From Paenibacillus sp. EZ-K15 (lineage in GTDB: Bacteria; Bacillota; Bacilli; Paenibacillales; Paenibacillaceae): a stretch of DNA of 64,000 bases. A model generated the notes under the pieces. It was not told the DNA's origin, searched no databases, and saw nothing but the letters and a program-made list of their open reading frames with translations. The position numbers and the translations under genes are program-made. Below, in pieces: positions 26,120 through 33,076 of this stretch (position 1 is its first letter; each line of letters opens with the position of its first letter). Where the stretch lies: contig NZ_PDHM01000019.1 in the NCBI RefSeq assembly GCF_002573715.1, forward strand, positions 62,001 to 126,000, in the 5' to 3' direction.

Positions 26120-26998
26120 ATGACGTCCAGACCCAAATTTTTCGACACCGTAAACACCGCCCTGATTGGCATCATCTCCATCCTCTGCATCCTGCCCATG
26201 CTGCTTGTGCTTATGGTGTCCTTTACCGACGAAGCCAGCATTAAACAATTCGGCTACCAGCTGTTTCCGAGCGAGCTATCGCTGGATGCCTACAAGCTGC
26301 TCCTGTTCGGCAGCACGCCACTGTACCGAAGTTACATGATCTCGATCCTCGTGACGGTGGTCGGCACGATCCTTGCGGTCACCATTACGTCCATGGCAGG
26401 ATATACGCTGGCCGCCAAGCATATCCGTTACCGCAACGGGCTGGGACTATTCTTTTTCATTACGATGGTATTTAACACGGGTTTGGTGCCCTGGTACCTG
26501 ATCAACCTCAATCTCGGCATGAACAACACGATCTGGGCCCTGATCATTCCGTCCTTGGTATTCAACCCGTTTAACCTGTTTCTCGTACGCAACTATATGT
26601 CCCAAATTCCGCCATCTCTTACGGAGGCGGCCAAGATCGACGGCGCGAGCGATTTCTATATCGCGTTCCGGATCTACTTCCCGCTGTGCATGCCCGTCCT
26701 TGCCACGATCACGCTGTTCTACGGCATTGCCTACTGGAACAACTGGTTTAACGCCATCATGCTGGTGGACAACGAGAAGCTGTATCCCCTTCAGTATCTG
26801 CTGTTTAAGCTGAACTCCGAGATCAGCATGATCCAACAAATGCAGAGCAGCGGAGCCATTCTCGGCACCCAGACGCTTCCTCAGGAATCGGTGAAGATGG
26901 CCACCGCCATTCTCACGATCGGCCCGGTGGTGCTGTTCTATCCGTTCCTGCAGCGATATTTTATTAAAGGGCTGTTGATTGGCTCTTTGAAGGAGTAG
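26120..26998 (+). CDS. Sugar ABC transporter permease (LplC/YtcP type)
   Basis: 292 residues, six TM segments, EAA loop LTEAAKIDGASDFYIAFRIYFPLCMP (about 171-196). AAAGGAG precedes the ATG, 37 bases after the LplB-type gene, so the two are co-transcribed. The C-terminus YFIKGLLIGSLKE is the conserved tail of this permease group. The operon ends at the terminator at 27085-27117. Confidence 0.92.
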   Translation: MTSRPKFFDTVNTALIGIISILCILPMLLVLMVSFTDEASIKQFGYQLFPSELSLDAYKLLLFGSTPLYRSYMISILVTVVGTILAVTITSMAGYTLAAKHIRYRNGLGLFFFITMVFNTGLVPWYLINLNLGMNNTIWALIIPSLVFNPFNLFLVRNYMSQIPPSLTEAAKIDGASDFYIAFRIYFPLCMPVLATITLFYGIAYWNNWFNAIMLVDNEKLYPLQYLLFKLNSEISMIQQMQSSGAILGTQTLPQESVKMATAILTIGPVVLFYPFLQRYFIKGLLIGSLKE

Positions 26999-27040
26999 GC
27001 GTTGCGCGTCTTGTTTGCCTTCGTGAGGCATGGAATCGAA

Positions 27041-27076
27041 AAATATACAAACTAATCGGAGAATATACAAACTAAA
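27041..27076 (+). repeat. Short direct repeat downstream of the permease operon
   Basis: The 13-mer ATATACAAACTAA occurs twice, 23 bases apart, between the permease stop and the terminator. Meaning unknown. Confidence 0.4.
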
Positions 27077-27084
27077 TTGAAGCA

Positions 27085-27117
27085 AAAAAAGCTAACCGTA
27101 GCGCGGTTAGCTTTTTT
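27085..27117. terminator. Bidirectional terminator, permease operon/MerR gene
   Basis: Perfect 14-bp arms (AAAAAAGCTAACCG and its complement) close a 5-base loop, with T-runs on both strands. It separates the converging permease operon and MerR gene. Confidence 0.85.
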
Positions 27118-27297
27118 GATATCGTTTCATGGATTCATAAACTCGTTAGAGACATATCTTCAAAGATGCTCCTCCATCGATATTTCATCGGCAACTTCAT
27201 TCAGTCTTTCCTGCGATGAGCTGGTTTCAGTAACATCTCAGGCCGCTCGGTGGCTCACCCCATCTCTTGACGACAAGGGGTTCGAGCGCTCCGCATC

Positions 27298-28194
27298 TCA
27301 TGTAATTTTATCGTCAGGACAGCTGCGCACTTGCGGGTTACTGGCCAACCATACCTCATTCGCTGCCTTCAGCTTTTCCTGGTACTTGCGGTATGAGGTG
27401 CTCAAACGCATCAAATTCGGAATGAAAATGTCATAGTAGCCGCTGTTCTGCTGAAACTCAACCAGCAAAGACTTCAGCTGGTAGGCAGGACTGGATTTAT
27501 ACGATTCCGATTGCTGATAGGCAGCATACTTCGCCAGCTCTTTCTGTTTAGACTCCATGAAATGCTCCATGTCATTCAGTGCTGTATCAATGGCTTGCTC
27601 CATCTTCTCAATGTCGCTTTCAGTCCAGAATTCAAAAGCTCCGGCTATCCATGTTTCCACGTCCTCCGGGAAATCAAGTTCGGTCAAATGATCCAAAAAA
27701 TCGACGATGGCATGGTAGGCTTCGATTTTCTCCGTGCTGTCGAGAGGCTCATTCAAGTATTTTCCGAAATGCATCGCCAAGTACATGCCATAGCTACCCG
27801 GAAATGCCAGCAGCAGCTTCTCCTTGATAGTCATGCCGGTATCCAGGAGATGGTTCAGCTCTTCAAAGGCTTGCTCGATCGCGGGACGATGTTCGAGCAG
27901 ATATGCCAAATAACGGTCCTGCGCCTGCAATTGCATGATATGCAGATGTTTCCTCAAGCTGTATTCGGTTAAAGCCCGGTGTTTATCCTCGCTCTCTAAG
28001 ACCTGGCGAATCTCCGCAACATTCATACCGAGCTTTCTCAGAATCGTAATTTCTTTCAATCGAATCAAATCTTGCTCCGTGTAATACCGGTACCTGCTGC
28101 CGTTATATTTCACGTCAAGGAGTCCCTGCTGCTCATAGTATCCAATCGCCTTCTTCGTTATGCCGCATCTCTTGGCCGCTTCATTGATCAGCAT
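27298..28194 (-). CDS. MerR-family transcriptional regulator with large effector domain
   Basis: 298 residues from the ATG at 28194 (AGAGGTGATAGGG upstream). The N-terminal winged helix is classic MerR: MLINEAAKRCGITKKAIGYY, then GLLDVKYNGSRYRYYTEQDL. A dimerisation helix (about 80-120) and an approximately 170-residue helical C-terminal domain follow, which should bind an effector. No cysteine metal site is evident, so a drug- or stress-sensing TipA/BmrR-like role is more likely than metal sensing. Its promoter has the 19-base spacer that MerR proteins act on, so it probably controls itself. Confidence 0.88.
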   Translation of the reverse strand: MLINEAAKRCGITKKAIGYYEQQGLLDVKYNGSRYRYYTEQDLIRLKEITILRKLGMNVAEIRQVLESEDKHRALTEYSLRKHLHIMQLQAQDRYLAYLLEHRPAIEQAFEELNHLLDTGMTIKEKLLLAFPGSYGMYLAMHFGKYLNEPLDSTEKIEAYHAIVDFLDHLTELDFPEDVETWIAGAFEFWTESDIEKMEQAIDTALNDMEHFMESKQKELAKYAAYQQSESYKSSPAYQLKSLLVEFQQNSGYYDIFIPNLMRLSTSYRKYQEKLKAANEVWLASNPQVRSCPDDKIT

Positions 28195-28215
28195 CCCTAT
28201 CACCTCTTGGCTAGT

Positions 28216-28246
28216 ATTGTAAACCAATCCCCAAGGGCATGGTCAA
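28216..28246 (-). promoter_or_regulatory. MerR-type promoter with 19-base spacer
   Basis: On the minus strand, TTGACC (28246-28241), 19-base spacer, TACAAT (28221-28216). The spacer is an imperfect dyad (ACCATGCCC against GGGGATTGGT), the form of MerR operators. It drives the 27298-28194 gene. Confidence 0.6.
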
Positions 28247-28285
28247 TAACTGATCATACAGTGCAGCCTAGATGCGCCATTGGGC

Positions 28286-28530
28286 TACCGCAAGCGATCC
28301 TTCATTTCCTCCAGCACAATTCCCCACCATGTAGAGGAACGGATTGCAGTAAGATCCATGTCTTTCAGTTCCCGTTTCATTTGCTCGAAAATGCTCTTCC
28401 ACTCGCACTGAGCCTGCGGCGTCCGGTCGGGTTCTCATGCACTCCGCTTCCTGTTTGAATCGAAGCACACGGTCCATAAAGGCGAGCAGGCTGTCGATGG
28501 AGGCGTCCCCATTTTTTTCTTGCTCCTATC
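28286..28530 (-). pseudogene. Frameshifted 3' fragment of an unknown gene
   Basis: One minus-strand frame reads ASIDSLLAFMDRVLRFKQEA and then breaks near 28437; the neighbouring frame continues EPDRTPQAQCEWKSIFEQMK and later TAIRSSTWWGIVLEEMKDRLR to a stop near 28286. Joining the two gives one convincing helical C-terminus. There is no start codon or ribosome site. Product not recognised. Confidence 0.4.
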
Positions 28531-28552
28531 ATATCCAAATAAGCAAAAAGAT

Positions 28553-29068
28553 TTATTTAAATCCTTCAATAATTTCATTTATTTGTTTAATATGTCTTTG
28601 TTCATGCAAGTATAGTGATTTAACCCATTCAATTAATAACATCTCTTTAAATACGGGGTGGGTCAAATGTCTTCTGCTTAGCACGGACGGGTCTTCTAAT
28701 GAATGGAGCAGTTTCATTAGCTTCTCTCTTGAATGATGCAGTTTCTCGACAATTTCTTGATATTCTATAATTTCATCCGTTGGTTTAGCAATGTCAGGAG
28801 CTTCTAACTTTCTACTTCTGTCCAGCAGAAATTCCAAAGGTTTATTCTCAATAATTGAATCTTCCTTGCCCTGCAATCCTCTTTTAATAGCAACCACATA
28901 CAATTCTTCTGTCTTATATAGGTGTTGACATACCTGGCTGATACTCCAACTGTTTGAGTCGTGCCGCCTGTTCAGCTGATCTCCATTCAATCCATGGAGG
29001 ATTGTAAGCAATACATCCCTTGTTTCTTTTAATCTCTGATTGATTTCTTGAAGTTCCAGGGTAAACAC
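28553..29068 (-). CDS. DinB-family protein (DinB_2 type)
   Basis: 171 residues, four-helix bundle. Metal-site histidines are visible in ISQVCQHLYKTEELYV (about H50) and YLHEQRHIKQINEI (about H155 and H159). The start is odd: the frame opens with a GTG at 29068 that abuts AAAGGA, and a CTG eight bases after AAAGGAG (MELQEINQRLKETRD) would have better spacing; there is no ATG in reach. Cytoplasmic, substrate unknown. The hairpin upstream (29148-29188) ends an earlier minus-strand transcript. Confidence 0.78.
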   Translation of the reverse strand: MFTLELQEINQRLKETRDVLLTILHGLNGDQLNRRHDSNSWSISQVCQHLYKTEELYVVAIKRGLQGKEDSIIENKPLEFLLDRSRKLEAPDIAKPTDEIIEYQEIVEKLHHSREKLMKLLHSLEDPSVLSRRHLTHPVFKEMLLIEWVKSLYLHEQRHIKQINEIIEGFK

Positions 29069-29147
29069 TCCTTTCCATTGGTTTTTTAAGATGCCATTGC
29101 TTTTCCGGATTGTTGACGATCTTCATTTCTAAAATAGTCAATACAAA

Positions 29148-29188
29148 ATGCCCCAACCCTAGATAGCTGTTATCTTAGGCTGGGGCAT
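29148..29188 (-). terminator. Terminator upstream of the DinB gene
   Basis: On the minus strand, ATGCCCCAGCCTAAGAT pairs with ATCTAGGGTTGGGGCAT (two mismatches), followed by TTTTGTATT. It must end a minus-strand transcript from the 29.2-29.5 kb region, where only a gene remnant is left. Confidence 0.65.
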
Positions 29189-29326
29189 GATCTGTCTGCT
29201 ACTTCCATGATTATACATCTGATAGCCGAGGCGTGTAAGCCCTGCGTGCAAATATGGTAACAAAAAAAAGTGTATCTTCCCGCTGCAATCCATTATGGGA
29301 GGTCTGGGAACTTGGCAATCCTTTAT

Positions 29327-29449
29327 CTAGAAAGTCTTTCCGACCAATATATTGTTTTCTTCCAAATAGATCGTGCCTCCAATCATGCCTTGATACTTGC
29401 CGGAGCTGTCAAAAATCGGCGCACTCGAAGAAAATCCAGCGACCAGCAT
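29327..29449 (-). pseudogene. Remnant of a Cache-domain (diguanylate cyclase or chemoreceptor) gene
   Basis: A minus-strand frame reads SSSAPIFDSSGKYQGMIGGT, then IYLEENNILVGKTF and a stop. The pattern PIFD-S-x-GKY-x-G-x-IGGTIYL is the last strand pair of bacterial Cache sensor domains. TM segments, GGDEF or signalling domains are absent. Because the terminator at 29148-29188 survives downstream, a whole gene once stood here. Confidence 0.5.
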
Positions 29450-29460
29450 TCAAAAAAACA

Positions 29461-29488
29461 TTTACAAATCTATATAAATAGATATAAT
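29461..29488 (+). promoter_or_regulatory. ArsR gene promoter with operator in its spacer
   Basis: TTTACA (29461-29466), 16-base spacer, TATAAT (29483-29488). The spacer holds operator copy 1, ATCTATATAAATAGAT (29468-29483). Transcription should begin at about 29495, at or next to the ATG at 29496, so the mRNA may be leaderless. Confidence 0.65.
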
Positions 29489-29495
29489 GATCTGT

Positions 29496-29807
29496 ATGGA
29501 ACCTATTTTAATTTACAAAGCGTTATCCAATGAGACCCGTTGTCAAATCATGGATTGGCTGAAAAACCCGGAGCATCATTTTGAGGAGAAAAAATATATG
29601 GAATACGGCATCAGCTTCCGGACCGGAATTTGTGTAGCCGATATTCAAAAGAAGAGCGGGCTGGCGCAATCCGTCATTTCCAATTATCTGCTGACACTTC
29701 AAAGAGCGGGACTGCTTGAGTCCGAGCGTATCGGAAAGTGGACCTATTATCGCCGGAATGAACAGACCATCAAGGAATTTTCCGAGTATATTCAAAACAA
29801 ACTATAA
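29496..29807 (+). CDS. ArsR-family winged-helix repressor
   Basis: 103 residues from the ATG at 29496 (an in-frame ATG at 29487 overlaps the -10 box and is unlikely). The HTH is ICVADIQKKSGLAQSVISNYLLTLQRAGLL (about 47-76), followed by the wing ESERIGKWTYYRRNEQ. No CxC metal site is present, so the inducer is probably not a metal; the group resembles repressors of adjacent exporters. It has no ribosome site. Three copies of a 16-bp operator flank it, one in its own promoter and two before the MFS gene, which indicates autoregulation and control of the exporter. Confidence 0.85.
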   Translation: MEPILIYKALSNETRCQIMDWLKNPEHHFEEKKYMEYGISFRTGICVADIQKKSGLAQSVISNYLLTLQRAGLLESERIGKWTYYRRNEQTIKEFSEYIQNKL

Positions 29808-29831
29808 GGAGGTGTTTTTTTGTTTATATCC

Positions 29832-29847
29832 ATCTAGATATATAGAT
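29832..29847 (+). promoter_or_regulatory. ArsR operator copy 2
   Basis: ATCTAGATATATAGAT, the ATCTA-N6-TAGAT form. It lies directly before a TATAAT (29849-29854) that can serve the MFS gene. Confidence 0.6.
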
Positions 29848-29886
29848 ATATAATTGAATATAGACGGTGAAACTGCGGAATAACAT

Positions 29887-29902
29887 ATCTACATATACAG
29901 AT
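29887..29902 (+). promoter_or_regulatory. ArsR operator copy 3
   Basis: ATCTACATATACAGAT, ATCTA-N6-CAGAT. It sits 40 bases after copy 2 and 38 bases before the MFS start codon. Confidence 0.6.
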
Positions 29903-29939
29903 ATGAAAATACAAGTGACAGAATAGGAGCATCATTTCT

Positions 29940-31097
29940 TTGAGACAGAAACAAGTGAACCCTTTACTTATTATCATGTTGGCTTTAGGTGTTTTTGGCA
30001 TTATTACGACGGAAATGGGTATCGTTGGCGTTCTGCCCCAAGTGGCCCGGAAATTTAATATCACGGCATCGCAGGCGGGTACGCTCGTCAGTGTGTTTGC
30101 CCTTGTGGTCGCCATCTCGGGCCCCTTTCTGACATTATTGGCATCCGGTATCAATCGGAAAGTGATTCTTCTTATCGCAGTATTCATGTTTGCGGTGTCC
30201 AATATCGTGTACGCCATGACATCGAAATTCGAAGTGATGCTGGCGTTCCGGATCATTCCGGCCTGCTTTCATCCGGTCTTTTTTTCCGTGGCTTTGGTCA
30301 CTGCGGCCCAGCTGGTTCCACCCGAGAAGAGCAGTAAAGCGGTCACGAAGGTATTTGCCGGGATTACGGTCGGATTTGCATTTGGTGTGCCTTTGACATC
30401 TTACCTCGGGGAAAAGGTTTCACTGGAAACCGCATTTTTGTTTGGCGCGGCTGTTAGTGCGATTGCCTTTGCAGGTATATTGGCCTGGCTCCCGTCCATG
30501 CCGGTTAAGAACAAAATGTCATTCGGCAAACAGCTCGGGATATTGCGGAAACCCGCATTGTGGTTAAATATAATGTCGGTCATTTTTATTTTTGCGGCGA
30601 TGTTTTCGGTGTACAGTTATTTTGCGGAATACCTCGGCCAGGTTACACCTATGAACGGATCGGCGATCAGTGTGATGTTAATGGGTTTTGGAATCATCAT
30701 GATTTTCGGCAATTTCGTTTTTGGGGCCATGCTGCAAAAAAACATACGGGTGACCGTGATGCTGTTCCCTATCCTGTATATTGCGGTTTATGTACTGCTG
30801 TATAGCCTGGCGCCATACTGGATTCCGGCCATGATCGTTGTGGTTTTATGGGGGATGGTCCATTCCGGAGGATTAATCGTCAGCCAAACATGGCTGACAA
30901 CGGTGACTGAAGATGCACCGGAGTTTGGCAACAGCTTGTTTGTATCGTTTTCCAACCTGGGCATTACACTGGGCACCACGGTAGGGGGCTGGTTGATAGC
31001 CGTTGCGGGTATCCATCAGTTAATCTGGAGCGGAATCGTGTTTGCGATCCTTGCCCTGGCTTCGATTTTGCTCAAAATAAAATATGTTCCTTCGTAA
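29940..31097 (+). CDS. MFS transporter, DHA1-type drug exporter
   Basis: 385 residues with twelve hydrophobic segments; the motif-A-like loop LLASGINRKVILLIAV lies between TM2 and TM3, and motif C-like sequence follows (VFAGITVGFAFGVPLTSYLG). It groups with AraJ/YdhP-like sugar or drug efflux proteins. The start is a TTG at 29940, ten bases after AGGAG. It follows the ArsR gene with two operator copies in between, so it is the probable target of that repressor; the exported compound is probably the inducer. Confidence 0.88.
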   Translation: MRQKQVNPLLIIMLALGVFGIITTEMGIVGVLPQVARKFNITASQAGTLVSVFALVVAISGPFLTLLASGINRKVILLIAVFMFAVSNIVYAMTSKFEVMLAFRIIPACFHPVFFSVALVTAAQLVPPEKSSKAVTKVFAGITVGFAFGVPLTSYLGEKVSLETAFLFGAAVSAIAFAGILAWLPSMPVKNKMSFGKQLGILRKPALWLNIMSVIFIFAAMFSVYSYFAEYLGQVTPMNGSAISVMLMGFGIIMIFGNFVFGAMLQKNIRVTVMLFPILYIAVYVLLYSLAPYWIPAMIVVVLWGMVHSGGLIVSQTWLTTVTEDAPEFGNSLFVSFSNLGITLGTTVGGWLIAVAGIHQLIWSGIVFAILALASILLKIKYVPS

Positions 31098-31667
31098 ATC
31101 GGAAGCCAGCCTGGCGCAGCGTTATGTGCCCGCTGGCTTTCCGTGCTTAGACTATTCTTGTATGAGCTTGTCTGTGTCAGCATACCGTACAAGTACTTAA
31201 GTCGATTCTCTTGTAAAATCTAGAAATCAACAAAGCTACGTATTGTATCAGAAATGCAAGTCCCGATAAAGATTGGAAGACGAGCGGAAAAAGCGCCAAA
31301 ATTCGGATCCAATCTAGTCGGTCTCCCATAATATTCAAAGTAAGAAGAACGAACCAGTTCAAGGATGAACGAGAAGATGATGACTTCATGAATTTTACGT
31401 AGATGATGGTATTCGGGCATGAGCTTAATATAATTCAGCATGGAAAGAAGCGGTCAATTGTTTAGCGGACCGAGCAAGGGATCCAACTTTTTCGTTTTCT
31501 TCAATTATGCAGCAAACCCAGTACCTATGCGGCACTGGGTTTGTTTTACAGATATTAAGCAGGCTTTTGCAGTGCTCTCTCAAGGGTGAGCTGTTCTGAC
31601 AGGGTCTACGCTTCTTCGGTTCAACGCAGTATTCATCTCAGATCAGGTTAACAACAGATTTCAAATT
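31098..31667. other. Gap with a possible decayed membrane protein and a terminator
   Basis: Two overlapping minus-strand frames (31220-31441 and 31177-31389) read like parts of one small hydrophobic protein, e.g. LNWFVLLTLNIMGDRLDWIR in the second, but no ribosome site is seen. A hairpin (CAAACCCAGT...ACTGGGTTTG, 31513-31542) followed by TTTT on the plus strand is a likely terminator. Confidence 0.35.
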
Positions 31668-32963
31668 TCAAATTCTAGATACTGCTGGTGCTGTTCGGGA
31701 GTCGCTGAACGCGCGATCGAAGTATCTCATCAATGACTCGAGAGGACCGATAGGAAGCCGCGAGATCAACCACCCTGTCAACAGCGTTGAGGCCGCGACG
31801 AGAAGGTCACCGAATGGAATCCCTCCAACACTAAATTCTATCCCCGCCAGTTTGAGAGACCATATCACGACGAATTGAGCCGCATACATTGTCAATGCCA
31901 CGCGTCCGACAGCCGCGAAAGGCATTAACACTACAGTGGTATTCTTCGGAACGAGACAGACCAGTCCCAGCACGAGTATTGCGATCCCCAGCCCAATCAG
32001 CGTCTGGAACGTCGACGCACTGTGCGGAGATGTCCAGAGAAGCATGTTCCACAGCGGAGGTTCACTGTTGAGCGGCCAGATTGCATTTGGATCCGGCAGG
32101 GTCGGCATGGTACTGCCGGTGCCTTGAAGGCCAATGAGCCACGCGTCGAAGGAACGGCTCAGCCCGGGAATAACGAAAATGCCCAGCATCTTACCGACGG
32201 CGAGCATGATACCACCACCGATTGCGAGCGAGAGTGCGGTACGTATGTTGGTGAGGTCAATGCGACCGATCGCCATACCGGAGACGAAAGCGGGGGCGAG
32301 TGCGAACGCGGACATCGGACCGCCCGCAATATCGTCAAGGAGGTACGCTCCCGATAGGACGCTCATACCAAGAATCATCAGCGGCGGGGCAAGCACGGTC
32401 AAAACGGCTGCTGTCGTAACGAGCACGCGCGTCGAACGACGAACCAGCACCAATGCCAGCACGAACATTGCCGCATAGGCGGGCAAGATTACCCCGTACG
32501 GGGTATTCAGCAGGATGAGCAGATACCCAATCACATCAATGAACACCGCGCGCGCGAGCATCCGTGCCCGGAACGTGGTCGTCTCCGTTTCTCGATCCTT
32601 CATGCGTTGCGCCATGATCGAGTAAGAAATGCCGCCACAGAGTACGAACAGCAACGTCGTGTTCCCGGAAACGATCGCAGAAATCGTTTCATTCGATCCG
32701 AAGTGCTGCAAATACATCCCTAGGACCGCTAATCCCCGCGCTGCATCAAGCGCCACGAGACGCCCCGACCCCCGCGGATTAGCTCGTGCGTTCCTTACTT
32801 CGGCAGACTTCCGGTTGGCGATGCCAACTTGCTCACCGTTTGATTCGCCTAAAACCGCATTGTTTTTCAGTCCATTGTTTTTGGAATCCGCTACATCATG
32901 GATGGTTGCTCCTGTTTTATTTTCACTGCGGGACTCGCCCGGCAACTTGACATTTACTGACAA
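31668..32963 (-). CDS. DUF418/YeiB-like multi-pass membrane protein
   Basis: 431 residues. After a polar tail of about 65 residues come RLVALDAARGLAVLGMYLQH and then ten or so hydrophobic segments; the R-x-x-x-x-DxARGLA start is the signature of the DUF1624/DUF418 acyltransferase-like superfamily (related to heparan-alpha-glucosaminide acetyltransferase). It may transfer acyl groups across the membrane to an envelope sugar. The TTG start at 32963 follows AGGAGGAATG. Codons are much richer in GCG, CGC and ACG than the neighbours, and the Ala/Val-rich style is actinobacterial, pointing to transfer. It is the last gene of the minus-strand envelope block. Confidence 0.75.
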   Translation of the reverse strand: MSVNVKLPGESRSENKTGATIHDVADSKNNGLKNNAVLGESNGEQVGIANRKSAEVRNARANPRGSGRLVALDAARGLAVLGMYLQHFGSNETISAIVSGNTTLLFVLCGGISYSIMAQRMKDRETETTTFRARMLARAVFIDVIGYLLILLNTPYGVILPAYAAMFVLALVLVRRSTRVLVTTAAVLTVLAPPLMILGMSVLSGAYLLDDIAGGPMSAFALAPAFVSGMAIGRIDLTNIRTALSLAIGGGIMLAVGKMLGIFVIPGLSRSFDAWLIGLQGTGSTMPTLPDPNAIWPLNSEPPLWNMLLWTSPHSASTFQTLIGLGIAILVLGLVCLVPKNTTVVLMPFAAVGRVALTMYAAQFVVIWSLKLAGIEFSVGGIPFGDLLVAASTLLTGWLISRLPIGPLESLMRYFDRAFSDSRTAPAVSRI

Positions 32964-33076
32964 TTAGCATTCCTCCTCAAAACAGTTATTTCTTTTCGTG
33001 TTATTCATTTCCTTGCAAGTAACGGTTGTTTCCCTTATTCCACTATAGCTGGCAGATTTCGCAAAACAATTTAATG

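Noticed and set aside
27118..27297. Minus-strand stretch reading ETSSSQERLNEVADEI
   Set aside because: Recalls a chemoreceptor tail, but it is too short and lacks any other part; not enough to call a remnant.
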